Shown here piece after piece: positions 24,356 through 32,676 of a DNA stretch of 64,000 bases (its first letter is position 1; each line of letters opens with the position of its first letter). The notes under the pieces were generated by a model that searched no databases, was not told the DNA's origin, and worked only from the letters and a program-made list of their open reading frames with translations. Source of the DNA: Desulfosporosinus lacus DSM 15449 (GTDB taxonomy: Bacteria > Bacillota > Desulfitobacteriia > Desulfitobacteriales > Desulfitobacteriaceae). Both the position numbers and the translations under genes were made by a program. The stretch spans positions 310,001-374,000 of the forward strand of contig NZ_FQXJ01000005.1 of NCBI RefSeq assembly GCF_900129935.1, written 5' to 3'.

Positions 24356-26521
24356 CTACTTCTTCCTGTTTTTCTTTACTTTTCTTTTCTCTAATAGAAG
24401 TTCAGCAGTATGAACAACCTTAACTTTCGGATTTTGTTTATCGAGACCACCTGAAATTTGCATTAAACATCCTGGACAATCTACAACTACGACATCCGCC
24501 CCTGATTCTTCAATGTTCCTAAGCTTTCGTTCTAAGATTGGTCCTGACAGTTCTGGGAATTTTATAGAGTAGGAGCCGGCGAAACCACAGCAACGATCGG
24601 ATTCTTTCATTTCGATGAGTTGCACTCCTGCAGTATCAGTTAAGATCTTTCGAGGCTCCGTATAAACTCCCATCGACCGTTTCAAGTGACAGGAATCATG
24701 ATAGGTAACCTTCATGGGGATTCCATCGCCCCCAGGTGTTAGTCCTCCTAAGTCAAATAACAATTTAGAGAAATCTTTCGACTTCTTACTTAATTCTTCG
24801 GCACGAGTTGCTAACGCTGGATCATCATGAAGCAACTCTTTGAAACTTTCTTTAAGTGCATGGGTACAGGTAGGACAAGCAGAAACTACATAGTCGACCT
24901 TTTCAGCCTCTAACGCCTCAATGTTCATGATCGCACACTTACGTGCATTACTGCGGTCTCCCATGTACGTCGCTGGGGCACCACAACAGGATTGTCCATC
25001 AGGAAAGATGACTTCATATCCTTTTTCATTGAGAGCGCCGATAACACCTTCTCCGATCTTTGGATAGACAAAATCTATCAGGCATCCTGCATACAGTGCA
25101 ATCTTTCCTTTAGGATTTTTAACATCCTGTTTAATAGTTTTGAAAACATCTCGGAAAGGGACCTTAGCTACAGCCGGTAAACTCTTCTTTTCCGTAAGAC
25201 CAGAAAGAAACATGGGTAAATGTCTAATAACGGGCTGCCCCTTCGTGAATGGTTTTTGGGCGACGGAAGCCATACGTAACAAAGAATGGAAAAGCCGTCG
25301 ATTAGACACGACATCAAGAGCAAATTTTTGCGTAAACGGAAGTCCTTCTTTTGCTCCTATACGATTGCGCATTTCCAAAATCATTTGGGGAATATCCAAT
25401 TTCCCTGGACATACTTCAGAACATTTACCACACTGAAGACAAAGATTTTGAGGATTCTGAGCATCTTTTTCAGAGTTTAAAAAATTCGTCAAGATTGTAC
25501 CAATGCCACCAGTATAAATATGGCCATAGACATGCCCGCCAACAAGTTGGAAAGCTGGGCAAACATTAAGACAGGATGCACACCGAATACATTGAAAAGT
25601 CTTTTTAAACTTTTCGTCATTGTACATCTTGCGTCTGCCGTTATCCATCAAAATGATATGGAATTCCTTATCTTTAACTGTTCCATCTGAGTAATATGCC
25701 GGTGTAGGACCTGTAACCATACTTACATAACTCGTAATTTGCTGACCCGTTGCGCTCCTTGGAAGTGCTTGAAGAATGTGTGTAGCATCCTCAAACTCTG
25801 GAACTAGTTTTTCTATACCAACTAAAAAAATATGAATTGGAGGCAAGGTAGATGTTAGACGGCCATTACCCTCATTTGTAAGCATTATTAAGGTACCTGT
25901 CTCAGCAATTGCCATATTTGCTCCAGAAATGCCCATGTCAGCCTCAATAAAGGATTTCCGGAGTTCCACCCTGGCTGTCTTAACAAGTTCTGCTATGACA
26001 GGCTGGTTTAACCTATGTAAATGGCCAGAGAAAACGTCGGCAACCTCTTCTTTTGTCATATGAATCGCTGGCATGACCATGTGCGATGGATGTTGTCCGG
26101 CAAGTTGTACTATCCATTCTCCCAAGTCGGTCTCCTGCACATCCATTCCTTCAGCCATTAAAGTTTTATTGAGAAGGATTTCCTCAGAAACCATAGATTT
26201 TGATTTTACGACACGCTTAACATTATTTCGTTTGGCTACTTCAAGAATATATTTTTTAGCATCCTCACCGGTCATAGCACGAAAAACTTTTGCTCCACGT
26301 TCAGTTGCAGCTTTTTCAAATTGATCAATCATTTCATCTAAATGGCTAGCTGCATAGGACTTAACTTCCGCAATATTGTCACTAATTTCCTTAAAATTAT
26401 AACCTTCGTACGCTTTTTCCCGTGATATGATATAGGCATCTCCAAAGCGCCCCAAGGCCCCACGTAAGACATCATTTCCCAGTGCATCTGAAATCTTCTT
26501 TTTAAACTGTTTGTCTGCCAT
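24356..26521 (-). CDS. LutB-LutA fusion, Fe-S lactate-oxidation subunit
   Basis: A 721-residue fusion. Residues about 1-290 form a LUD domain (ADMGISGANMAIAETGTL, TGPTPAYYSDG). Residues about 300-400 bind two 4Fe-4S clusters (CIRCASCLNVCP; CLQCGKCSEVCPGKLDIP). Residues about 470-715 have two CCG domains (SCCGAP, DRCCGFAGSY, CPGCLMQ), as in LutA/GlpC. Bacillus uses separate LutA and LutB. With LutC-like LldG it oxidises L-lactate to pyruvate and passes electrons to the quinone pool. Its ATG directly follows the lldG stop codon. An LldR-type operator precedes lldG. Confidence 0.9.
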   Translation of the reverse strand: MADKQFKKKISDALGNDVLRGALGRFGDAYIISREKAYEGYNFKEISDNIAEVKSYAASHLDEMIDQFEKAATERGAKVFRAMTGEDAKKYILEVAKRNNVKRVVKSKSMVSEEILLNKTLMAEGMDVQETDLGEWIVQLAGQHPSHMVMPAIHMTKEEVADVFSGHLHRLNQPVIAELVKTARVELRKSFIEADMGISGANMAIAETGTLIMLTNEGNGRLTSTLPPIHIFLVGIEKLVPEFEDATHILQALPRSATGQQITSYVSMVTGPTPAYYSDGTVKDKEFHIILMDNGRRKMYNDEKFKKTFQCIRCASCLNVCPAFQLVGGHVYGHIYTGGIGTILTNFLNSEKDAQNPQNLCLQCGKCSEVCPGKLDIPQMILEMRNRIGAKEGLPFTQKFALDVVSNRRLFHSLLRMASVAQKPFTKGQPVIRHLPMFLSGLTEKKSLPAVAKVPFRDVFKTIKQDVKNPKGKIALYAGCLIDFVYPKIGEGVIGALNEKGYEVIFPDGQSCCGAPATYMGDRSNARKCAIMNIEALEAEKVDYVVSACPTCTHALKESFKELLHDDPALATRAEELSKKSKDFSKLLFDLGGLTPGGDGIPMKVTYHDSCHLKRSMGVYTEPRKILTDTAGVQLIEMKESDRCCGFAGSYSIKFPELSGPILERKLRNIEESGADVVVVDCPGCLMQISGGLDKQNPKVKVVHTAELLLEKRKVKKNRKK

Positions 26522-27100
26522 TTAAGCCACCTCCCCTGTTTCCTCATCTACAAAGACAACTACGAGTTGTTTAGGACCATGGACCCCGATTGTTAAAACC
26601 CGCTCAATATCTGAAGTTCTGCTCGGACCCGTGATAAACCCAACAAACCCAGGAATTTGTGGAAGTCCATGTAGAGTTGCCATCGTCTCCTTCAGAGATG
26701 GTATTAAGCTAACGGTCGAAACAAGTGCAATGTGAATAGGAACAAGCGTTGAACATAAACGCTGATCTACATTAGCATCTGCATCTGCTTGAACAAGTGT
26801 TCCTAGTTCAGCAATGGCATAATTTACTTGCGTAATTCCAGCCTGCGCCTCTGGGGTTACCTCACGAAAATGGTCTGTGTAAACAGTTATGCCCTTTTTC
26901 TCAATCAAATTTGTAAAATCTCCTTTTTTAGAGATTGAGGCGTCTAAGAGTGCTACATTTTGAACTCCTTTTTCCTCCAAAACCTTGCAAACAAGTTCAC
27001 CCGCTTCTATTGCAGTGTTAACACGATAGCACTCACCAGCCACCAATTCTAATTTTGCTTTGAATCGTTTATATAGTTCATTTGTTTGGTCATTTTTCAT
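26522..27100 (-). CDS. LUD domain protein, LutC/LldG-like
   Basis: A 192-residue single LUD domain (VNYAIAELGTLVQADADANV, STLVPIHIALVSTVSLIPSL, GFVGFITGPSRTSDIERVLTIGVHGP). It is the third component of the LutABC-type L-lactate oxidase. AGGAGGAAGG precedes the ATG, and its stop codon touches the start of the LutB-LutA fusion, so they are one operon with this gene first. The small size is normal for LldG-type members. Confidence 0.9.
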   Translation of the reverse strand: MKNDQTNELYKRFKAKLELVAGECYRVNTAIEAGELVCKVLEEKGVQNVALLDASISKKGDFTNLIEKKGITVYTDHFREVTPEAQAGITQVNYAIAELGTLVQADADANVDQRLCSTLVPIHIALVSTVSLIPSLKETMATLHGLPQIPGFVGFITGPSRTSDIERVLTIGVHGPKQLVVVFVDEETGEVA

Positions 27101-27146
27101 GCGAGCCTTCCTCCTAATAAATGATTTTAGGGAATATTTCCCTAAG

Positions 27147-27157
27147 TGGTCAGACCA
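27147..27157 (-). promoter_or_regulatory. LldR/LutR-type operator
   Basis: TGGTCAGACCA is a perfect palindrome around a central base and matches the TGGTNNNACCA recognition sequence of FadR-group GntR regulators such as LldR. It lies 47 bases upstream of lldG. A near-palindrome AGGGAATATTTCCCT lies just downstream (27129-27143). The regulator gene is not in the window. Confidence 0.65.
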
Positions 27158-27209
27158 TCATGCCATCTTATATAAGTTTATGACATCTGTTCCCTAATTA
27201 CAATAACTT

Positions 27210-27237
27210 TTGACACAAAAATTTTTAATATTATGAT
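27210..27237 (+). promoter_or_regulatory. Sigma-A promoter on the plus strand
   Basis: TTGACA (27210-27215), 16-base spacer, TATGAT (27232-27237). It points away from the lactate genes, into a gene-free stretch that ends with an intrinsic terminator. Confidence 0.6.
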
Positions 27238-27243
27238 TAGTGA

Positions 27244-27440
27244 TTTATTCAACTAATTTTTAATGTTCTCCGGAAGCCCATTTATATCTGCAAAAAATTC
27301 CAGTCGAAATACTATTTTCCTATAATTTACATATTGATTTTCGACAATATTTGCGTTATGGTTTAATCAGTAAAGTCTAGTAGTTAAATCTTCTAGGTTT
27401 TGCGCAATGAGGATTTCCGGACGCGGAAATCCTCAATTTT
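27244..27440 (+). ncRNA. Candidate small RNA or attenuated leader (about 200 nt)
   Basis: The expected start is about seven bases after the promoter at 27210-27237, and the end is the intrinsic terminator at 27408-27440. The interval has no ribosome site or open frame of note. An internal pairing GTCGAAA/TTTCGAC is possible near 27303-27356. It may be a free small RNA, or the attenuated leader of the TPR-like gene that starts 160 bases further on. No RNA family was recognised. Confidence 0.45.
27408..27440 (+). terminator. Strong intrinsic terminator without an upstream gene
   Basis: A 12-bp perfect stem (TGAGGATTTCCG and its complement) with a GACG loop, then ATTTTATTTT. No plus-strand coding region precedes it. 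Confidence 0.88.
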
Positions 27441-27601
27441 ATTTTAGGACAACTTTTTTGAAAATCTTTCTGATTAAAGGTTCAGAATAATAAAAAGCAC
27501 TCTTGTTCATTATAATACCTGTTGCTTTTTTGTCTGACAAAGTTTTAAACTTGTTCTATTTATCTTCTGTCAATCGTAATTATGAGTGAGGGGATAATAA
27601 A

Positions 27602-28381
27602 ATGAGTGGGATCAAATACGATCTAGAAATACTTTATGTACAAAAACTATATTATTTTATGTTCTTAGCAACATTCTCCATACTCATATCAGCCATTATT
27701 GTTTGGACCTTTGACTTGCATAGCGGGCTATATGTTCTAGCCATGGGGCTAGGAATTTCCTATATGGCTATGGTTATGAAAAGTAACTTTAACCCTCCAG
27801 AACAAAAGTTAGCTGCTAAAAGAATGGCTCACGTAATTTCGCAAGACACCAGCCCTTTGTCGATAGCTCGTTTTGCCAGCCAACTATACTATTATTTTCA
27901 TGAACCAGCTCAAGCAATATCTCTCTTAGAAAAATTCTTGACAAGCCATGACCCCTTACTCTGCATGACCCTCGGGGACATCCTCCTCAAAGAGGGTAAG
28001 GCCAGAAGGGCACTCTATATTTTACGAGATAATCCCTACGCGTTAGTTGATCCCCTGCTGCTGGCAACACAAGGTCGCATTCTGAAACAAATTGGGAAAG
28101 TTCCCGAAGCAACTAGATTGTTCGAACGAAGTTTACATCTTGCAAAACAAAATAAGTTTCCTAAAAGTGGTGACCATTGGTTGACTCAGAAGTTTCTCTC
28201 ATTGGGCTGTTTAGCTAGTATTCATCATAATCTTGGAGATTGCTATATTAGCCTAGACGACATTTCTCATGCTAAAAAGCATTACCGTTCAGGAAATCTC
28301 CTTCTGCTAGACGTCTCGCTTTGGCGTCGTTGCTCGTCTGTTCATGTTGATTCCGCAAAAAACCACAAAAATACTTATTAG
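27602..28381 (+). CDS. Membrane protein with TPR-like repeats (259 aa)
   Basis: The N-terminus has two transmembrane helices (YYFMFLATFSILISAIIVWTF; GLYVLAMGLGISYMAMVM). Residues about 85-235 are helical repeats of TPR type (EPAQAISLLEKFLTSHDPLL, PLLLATQGRILKQIGKVPEA, IHHNLGDCYISLDDISHAKK). The repeat part is probably cytoplasmic and binds a partner protein. GAGGGG before the ATG. I do not recognise a named family. Upstream lie a strong terminator and a weaker second hairpin (27492-27530). Confidence 0.75.
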   Translation: MSGIKYDLEILYVQKLYYFMFLATFSILISAIIVWTFDLHSGLYVLAMGLGISYMAMVMKSNFNPPEQKLAAKRMAHVISQDTSPLSIARFASQLYYYFHEPAQAISLLEKFLTSHDPLLCMTLGDILLKEGKARRALYILRDNPYALVDPLLLATQGRILKQIGKVPEATRLFERSLHLAKQNKFPKSGDHWLTQKFLSLGCLASIHHNLGDCYISLDDISHAKKHYRSGNLLLLDVSLWRRCSSVHVDSAKNHKNTY

Positions 28382-28529
28382 TTCTTCTTTCTTTTCTCTT
28401 TTGCTTCTAATCCATATTCCCTATTACAACAGCTTTTTCGTAGGAAATTTTCTATAATAGGTTATAAAACTAATATGTTATGGCAAAATTGGACAAGACT
28501 AACCGCAAGTTTGAAATGGAGGGTGAAAA

Positions 28530-28691
28530 ATGCTGTCAACTCATGCCAACGAGGTTCTCGGATTTATTCTTGATTTTGAAGCATCCTCTCGTGAGTATCT
28601 CCTCTCCAAAGGCTTAAGCGAATACGAAGTGAGTAATGCCTATCTTGATTTTCAATGGAATTTTCTTCATACGATTCTTAGGAAGAATTAA
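28530..28691 (+). CDS. Small soluble protein (53 aa)
   Basis: A 53-codon gene with a GGAGGGTG ribosome site five bases before ATG. The product (MLSTHANEVLGFILDFEASS, later YEVSNAYLDFQWNFLHTILR) is predicted helical and amphipathic, without membrane helix or Cys. A strong terminator follows. No family is recognised, but the start signal and terminator support a real gene. Confidence 0.6.
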   Translation: MLSTHANEVLGFILDFEASSREYLLSKGLSEYEVSNAYLDFQWNFLHTILRKN

Positions 28692-28720
28692 ACTAAAGAC
28701 AGTAAGAATTGAATTATTAT

Positions 28721-28752
28721 TTTAAGAGCCTTACGAAATGAAGGCTCTTAAA
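28721..28752. terminator. Bidirectional intrinsic terminator
   Basis: A 12-bp perfect stem (TTTAAGAGCCTT and its complement) with an 8-base loop, between the small gene and the convergent cyclase-like gene. Confidence 0.85.
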
Positions 28753-28776
28753 TATATTTATAAAACCAATCCATAT

Positions 28777-30363
28777 TTATCTAAAAAATGAATTTTTGTA
28801 CAATCTTTGGTAGCGTTGTAGAGCACGAATAGCTGTTAATGTTGTTGTTATCGGTTCTTCATAATTCCACCCCTTAGCATAGATTCCACGATGAGAAGGT
28901 TCAAATGAACCGTTGTTGCTCTGTGCAGAGAGAAGGTTTTTTACTCCGTTATCTATGATTTTTTCGGTGAAATTTTTTGAATAACGCCATAACCCTGCAA
29001 TTGCTAAGCTAGTTTCAACAACCGAACCCCAGCCTCCATTAGAATCTTGTGCTTCTATCAGAAACTCTAGCCCTTTCTTTCTTGCTCCTAGAATGTGACG
29101 TGCGGTGTTCCATCGTTCCCAGCTGAACTTCCACTTACTAAACAATTCCAGGGCCTGAGCTGTACTATATACAGACCCCTCGAACCATGATGCCGGAAAA
29201 GCACCTTGTTCATCTTGCTGAGCTAAAATCCAATTTAGCCCATGCCATATTATTTCCTCTTGTGAACGTGAAGCCCGCCATAATGCTTCTAAAACGTGGA
29301 TACTTACATCAACACTCGGTATATATACTGGAAACTCTGAAGAAACATTGGGCGGTATCCCTTGGAAACTTGGAAACGTACTCCAGCTTCCATCGGCATT
29401 TTGAAGCTTCTTAAGAAGGTCTGACCCAAGCTGGTTTCGTTCCCCGCATGCCTGATGCAAGCCAATCAAGGCAACAGCCGTATCGTCCAAGTCAGGGTGG
29501 GTGTATGGAGGAGTGCTTCCATAACTGCCATCTAGATTTTGTGCTCTTTTTAACCAATCTATAGCTTCATCTAGCCAAGGGATATCTGAGGGATTCTGAG
29601 TTATCTCTCCATAAATACTCACAGCCCAACCAATCGACCATACATTTAATTGGTCAAAAGCAGGCCATCCACCACTCGGATATTGTTTCTGTACTAGCCA
29701 CCGCCCAGCTCTTTGAGTTTGTTCCGTATGAATTCCCTTGCTTATCATCGCTAGAATGGACATACTCGTAGCTATAATATCTTCTGCCCACGAACCGTCT
29801 TGCATTTGTGTTTTAATAAGATATTGAATACCCTGATGAACTCCCTCCTGAGAGTTTGAGCCAAGGATTGATGCAGCTACCACGACCGATCTCCCATAGA
29901 TTGGCAACTTTGTCAATATCCTATCTTCAAGAATAGTGGGAAGCAATATTTCTTCCGGTGAAGGTCCCTCCAAGCCAGGAATAACTCTTTGCCCTAATGA
30001 TAAAATCACATGAGAAAATCGTTTTGTCTGTGATAAAAGTTTAATCTTGGCCTTCCATCCTCCTTCACTTCCCCGAAGAACCATTCTAACTATCTGAGTG
30101 ATCTCTTCATCTGGTTTATCTCCCGGAAATTTCCCCCATCCTCCTTGATCCTGCTGCTTTAACCATTTTATCCCTCGTTGCTGAGCGTTCTCGTACCCTC
30201 TGCCTATGGCTAGGAGAGCGAGTGATGCAAGTGCCGTAGCTCCTTGACTGGGAGAAACACTGTGTAATTCATCCACTTTCCCCTGCAGGATCTGTTGCAC
30301 ACCCTCAGATACATAAAGCCTTGCTAGATCTAGACTCTTTTGGACTTCATTTTTAAGCTCCAT
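28777..30363 (-). CDS. Squalene-hopene cyclase-like terpene cyclase (short form)
   Basis: A 528-residue protein from an ATG six bases after GGAGAG. It has the repeated QW-type motifs of the family (QDQGGWGKFP, QDGSWAED, SGGWPAF, LDGSYGS, ADGSWSTF, SNGGWGSV, NNGSFEP). Near residue 290 the sequence HPDLDDTAVALIGL contains the DxDD acid that protonates the substrate. It resembles SqhC-type cyclases of squalene or of C35 sesquarterpenes, the latter linked to spores in Bacillus. It is about 100 residues shorter than typical SHC, and no squalene synthase is nearby, so the substrate is open. Confidence 0.8.
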   Translation of the reverse strand: MELKNEVQKSLDLARLYVSEGVQQILQGKVDELHSVSPSQGATALASLALLAIGRGYENAQQRGIKWLKQQDQGGWGKFPGDKPDEEITQIVRMVLRGSEGGWKAKIKLLSQTKRFSHVILSLGQRVIPGLEGPSPEEILLPTILEDRILTKLPIYGRSVVVAASILGSNSQEGVHQGIQYLIKTQMQDGSWAEDIIATSMSILAMISKGIHTEQTQRAGRWLVQKQYPSGGWPAFDQLNVWSIGWAVSIYGEITQNPSDIPWLDEAIDWLKRAQNLDGSYGSTPPYTHPDLDDTAVALIGLHQACGERNQLGSDLLKKLQNADGSWSTFPSFQGIPPNVSSEFPVYIPSVDVSIHVLEALWRASRSQEEIIWHGLNWILAQQDEQGAFPASWFEGSVYSTAQALELFSKWKFSWERWNTARHILGARKKGLEFLIEAQDSNGGWGSVVETSLAIAGLWRYSKNFTEKIIDNGVKNLLSAQSNNGSFEPSHRGIYAKGWNYEEPITTTLTAIRALQRYQRLYKNSFFR

Positions 30364-30442
30364 AGAACTCTCTCCGTCTCCATATTTAGCGCATGCCATA
30401 GTATTAACTATGTTGATGAGAGTAAATCTGTTCCATAGAAAA

Positions 30443-30463
30443 TGCCGAACCTAAGGCTCGGCA
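30443..30463 (-). terminator. Intrinsic terminator after the acetyltransferase gene
   Basis: GCCGAGCC pairs with GGTTCGGC on the minus strand around TTA, followed by TTTT. Confidence 0.75.
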
Positions 30464-30502
30464 CTTTGAGAAATTCATTGTAAGCTCTATAGCTAAAAGA
30501 AA

Positions 30503-30955
30503 CTAAAGAATTCGACTGACAGCAATTTCATCACAATTAGGGAATTTAATACAGTTAATACACTCAGTCCAAACTTTTTGCGGCATTTGGTCTTTACTGA
30601 CCTCTTCGTAGCCACAGTATTTAAAAAACTCAGGCTGATATGTTAGTGCAAAAACTTTTGAACAGCCAAGTTCTCTCGCTTCATCTTCAAGTGCTCTAAC
30701 AATCCGTGTTCCAATTCCTCTTCTTTTGTATTCACTTGCAACTGCTAATGCTCTTATCTCTGCCAAATCACTCCACAGTATATGAAGCGAAGCAACCCCC
30801 ACTAATTGGTCATCCACTTCAGCCAGCAGGAACTCGCGGATGTTTTCATACAGCATATTTCTTGATCGGGGAAGCATGAGCCCTTGTTCCGCATTACTGT
30901 TAATCAATGACATCATAGCTTCAACATCCGCTATTCTTGCCTTACGCAATTTCAT
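30503..30955 (-). CDS. GNAT acetyltransferase, ArgA-like
   Basis: A 150-residue GNAT domain. The acetyl-CoA loop reads YKRRGIGTRIVRALEDEARE, and the surrounding segments (SNAEQGLMLPRSRNMLYENI, ALHILWSDLAEIRALAV, LTYQPEFFKYCGYEEV, CIKFPNCDEIA) match the short stand-alone N-acetylglutamate synthases annotated as ArgA in Firmicutes. It would start arginine synthesis by acetylating glutamate. No other arg genes are nearby. AAGGAGAA precedes the ATG. Confidence 0.82.
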   Translation of the reverse strand: MKLRKARIADVEAMMSLINSNAEQGLMLPRSRNMLYENIREFLLAEVDDQLVGVASLHILWSDLAEIRALAVASEYKRRGIGTRIVRALEDEARELGCSKVFALTYQPEFFKYCGYEEVSKDQMPQKVWTECINCIKFPNCDEIAVSRIL

Positions 30956-31184
30956 CTTTATGATTCTCCTTTATAGGTTTTGCATAATTATACACCATAT
31001 TTTATATTCTTGCATATCCCCTTTTTATAAGTATTTAGTTCAAGGGAAAATATTTCAGATTTTAATATTTGATCTGTGTTATTTGATTGTCGGATTTTGA
31101 AATATCTTTTTTAAACTAAATTCTAGATTATTGGGTTTATAGGCCGCTTTAGACTAGTTCTACAAATTATTAAATCTCCTTTTT

Positions 31185-31212
31185 CTTACAATTTTTTGCG
31201 CCTTCTTATGAT
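31185..31212 (+). promoter_or_regulatory. Weak promoter ahead of the histidine kinase
   Basis: CTTACA, 16-base spacer, TATGAT, about 50 bases upstream of the GTG start. The remaining 200 bases of this gap (30956-31184) are AT-rich, with nothing else recognised. Confidence 0.35.
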
Positions 31213-31263
31213 AAACTATGTCAGTGTGTTGCATATAGTAGTTTTTGGAAGGAGATTATCAAT

Positions 31264-32676
31264 GTGGTTCCCCTAAAATTACGTTTTCGTTCTTTCCAGC
31301 GACAAAAAGCTTTGATCTTTCTATCTGTTTTATTTATAATAACCATTGTATTATGTGATATCTTATTCTTACCCGACTCCTTGCACATAACCCTGAAGTT
31401 TATCCCATTTATCATCCTCATCATATGGTTCGAACTTTTGTTTACTACTTGGGGAAAAGTTTGGGTCATATTCGCCACTATAGTCTTAGTAGTCTCTTAT
31501 ACAAATCCTATCCTTTCGTCAAGTCCGTTACTATTAGTTCACATCACTTTCCTGCTTGTTATAATGGTTCTCTTTGACCGGAAGGAAAAACAAGAACGCA
31601 TACTTCATCAACGACACCTCAAAACAATGCGTGCACTTCTGCGACAGAATCCACCTTTAGTTCAGACAGTTGACTATACTCGTGAAGCGGTTATCTTATT
31701 AGATGATACGGGGACTATTCTAGAATTAAATTCTCAATCGTCCTTTCTATTATCATTGCCTGAGTCCTATTTAGTTGGTAAACCTATCTATGATGTTCTA
31801 GGCATCTTACCAAATCCTCATCCTTCCAACGTTCCTGAGAATGGTGATTTTACCTGGACACAAAAAGGGATTGTCAAGCAGCTAAAATTCCGTACTCGTC
31901 CATTACTGGACCATAACAACCCATCTGGAATACTTGTAACACTATTTGATATCAGTGAAGCAAAAAAACGTTTAGAATCTGAATTACAAGTTGAAAAGCT
32001 CTCGATTGTCAGTCAAGTTTCTGCGGGTTTAGCTCATGAAATCCGCAATCCGATGACGACGATCAAAGGTTTTATGCAACTGATAACCCCTGATCAATGG
32101 CCGGAATCATTTCGTCCTTACCAACAACTTATTCTCGATGAAATTCAAACCATTGATCAGTTACTTAATAACTTCATCCTTTTAACTAATCCTTCCGCAC
32201 CTCATTTAGAGAGACTTAACCTTGCAGAAGCCATTCCCTCAATGACTCAAGCAATTCAAACCCTCCTCCATAAGCAAGGCGTTAACCTTATTCTGGAATC
32301 CCCCTCACATCCGGTCTATATAATGGGCGACCGTGAACAACTCCTCCAGGCATTGTTATCCATTCTTAATAACGCAATTGAAGCCTCTCCAAAAGGAGGA
32401 AACGTTATTATTCGCTTAAGAGAAGAGGAATCGTGTGTAAGCGTCAATATCATCGATGACGGACCGGGTATTCCAGAAAACCTGCGTCAACGAATTCTTG
32501 ACCCATTTTTCACTACACATAAGGAAGGCACTGGGTTAGGTTTAACCATTGCTCAACAAATCATTCTCACCCATCATGGTAAGCTTTATTTTTCCGACTC
32601 GTCTTCCTCTACAGGAACCGAAGTCACGATTGATTTTCCTAGTTTGTCTAATTTTACAGGTACCCTTTCTGCATAA
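31264..32676 (+). CDS. Orphan sensor histidine kinase, PAS-containing
   Basis: A 470-residue kinase. It has four or five N-terminal transmembrane helices (residues about 15-105), a PAS domain (AVILLDDTGTILELNSQSS), HisKA with the phosphorylated His in AGLAHEIRNPMTTIKGFMQL, then N box LLSILNNAIEASP, G1 DDGPGIP and G2 GTGLGLTIAQQI. The domain order resembles KinB-type sporulation kinases. No response regulator is adjacent, which also fits a sporulation phosphorelay kinase. GTG start after GGAAGGAG; the ATG two bases earlier is out of frame and soon stops. Confidence 0.9.
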   Translation: MVPLKLRFRSFQRQKALIFLSVLFIITIVLCDILFLPDSLHITLKFIPFIILIIWFELLFTTWGKVWVIFATIVLVVSYTNPILSSSPLLLVHITFLLVIMVLFDRKEKQERILHQRHLKTMRALLRQNPPLVQTVDYTREAVILLDDTGTILELNSQSSFLLSLPESYLVGKPIYDVLGILPNPHPSNVPENGDFTWTQKGIVKQLKFRTRPLLDHNNPSGILVTLFDISEAKKRLESELQVEKLSIVSQVSAGLAHEIRNPMTTIKGFMQLITPDQWPESFRPYQQLILDEIQTIDQLLNNFILLTNPSAPHLERLNLAEAIPSMTQAIQTLLHKQGVNLILESPSHPVYIMGDREQLLQALLSILNNAIEASPKGGNVIIRLREEESCVSVNIIDDGPGIPENLRQRILDPFFTTHKEGTGLGLTIAQQIILTHHGKLYFSDSSSSTGTEVTIDFPSLSNFTGTLSA

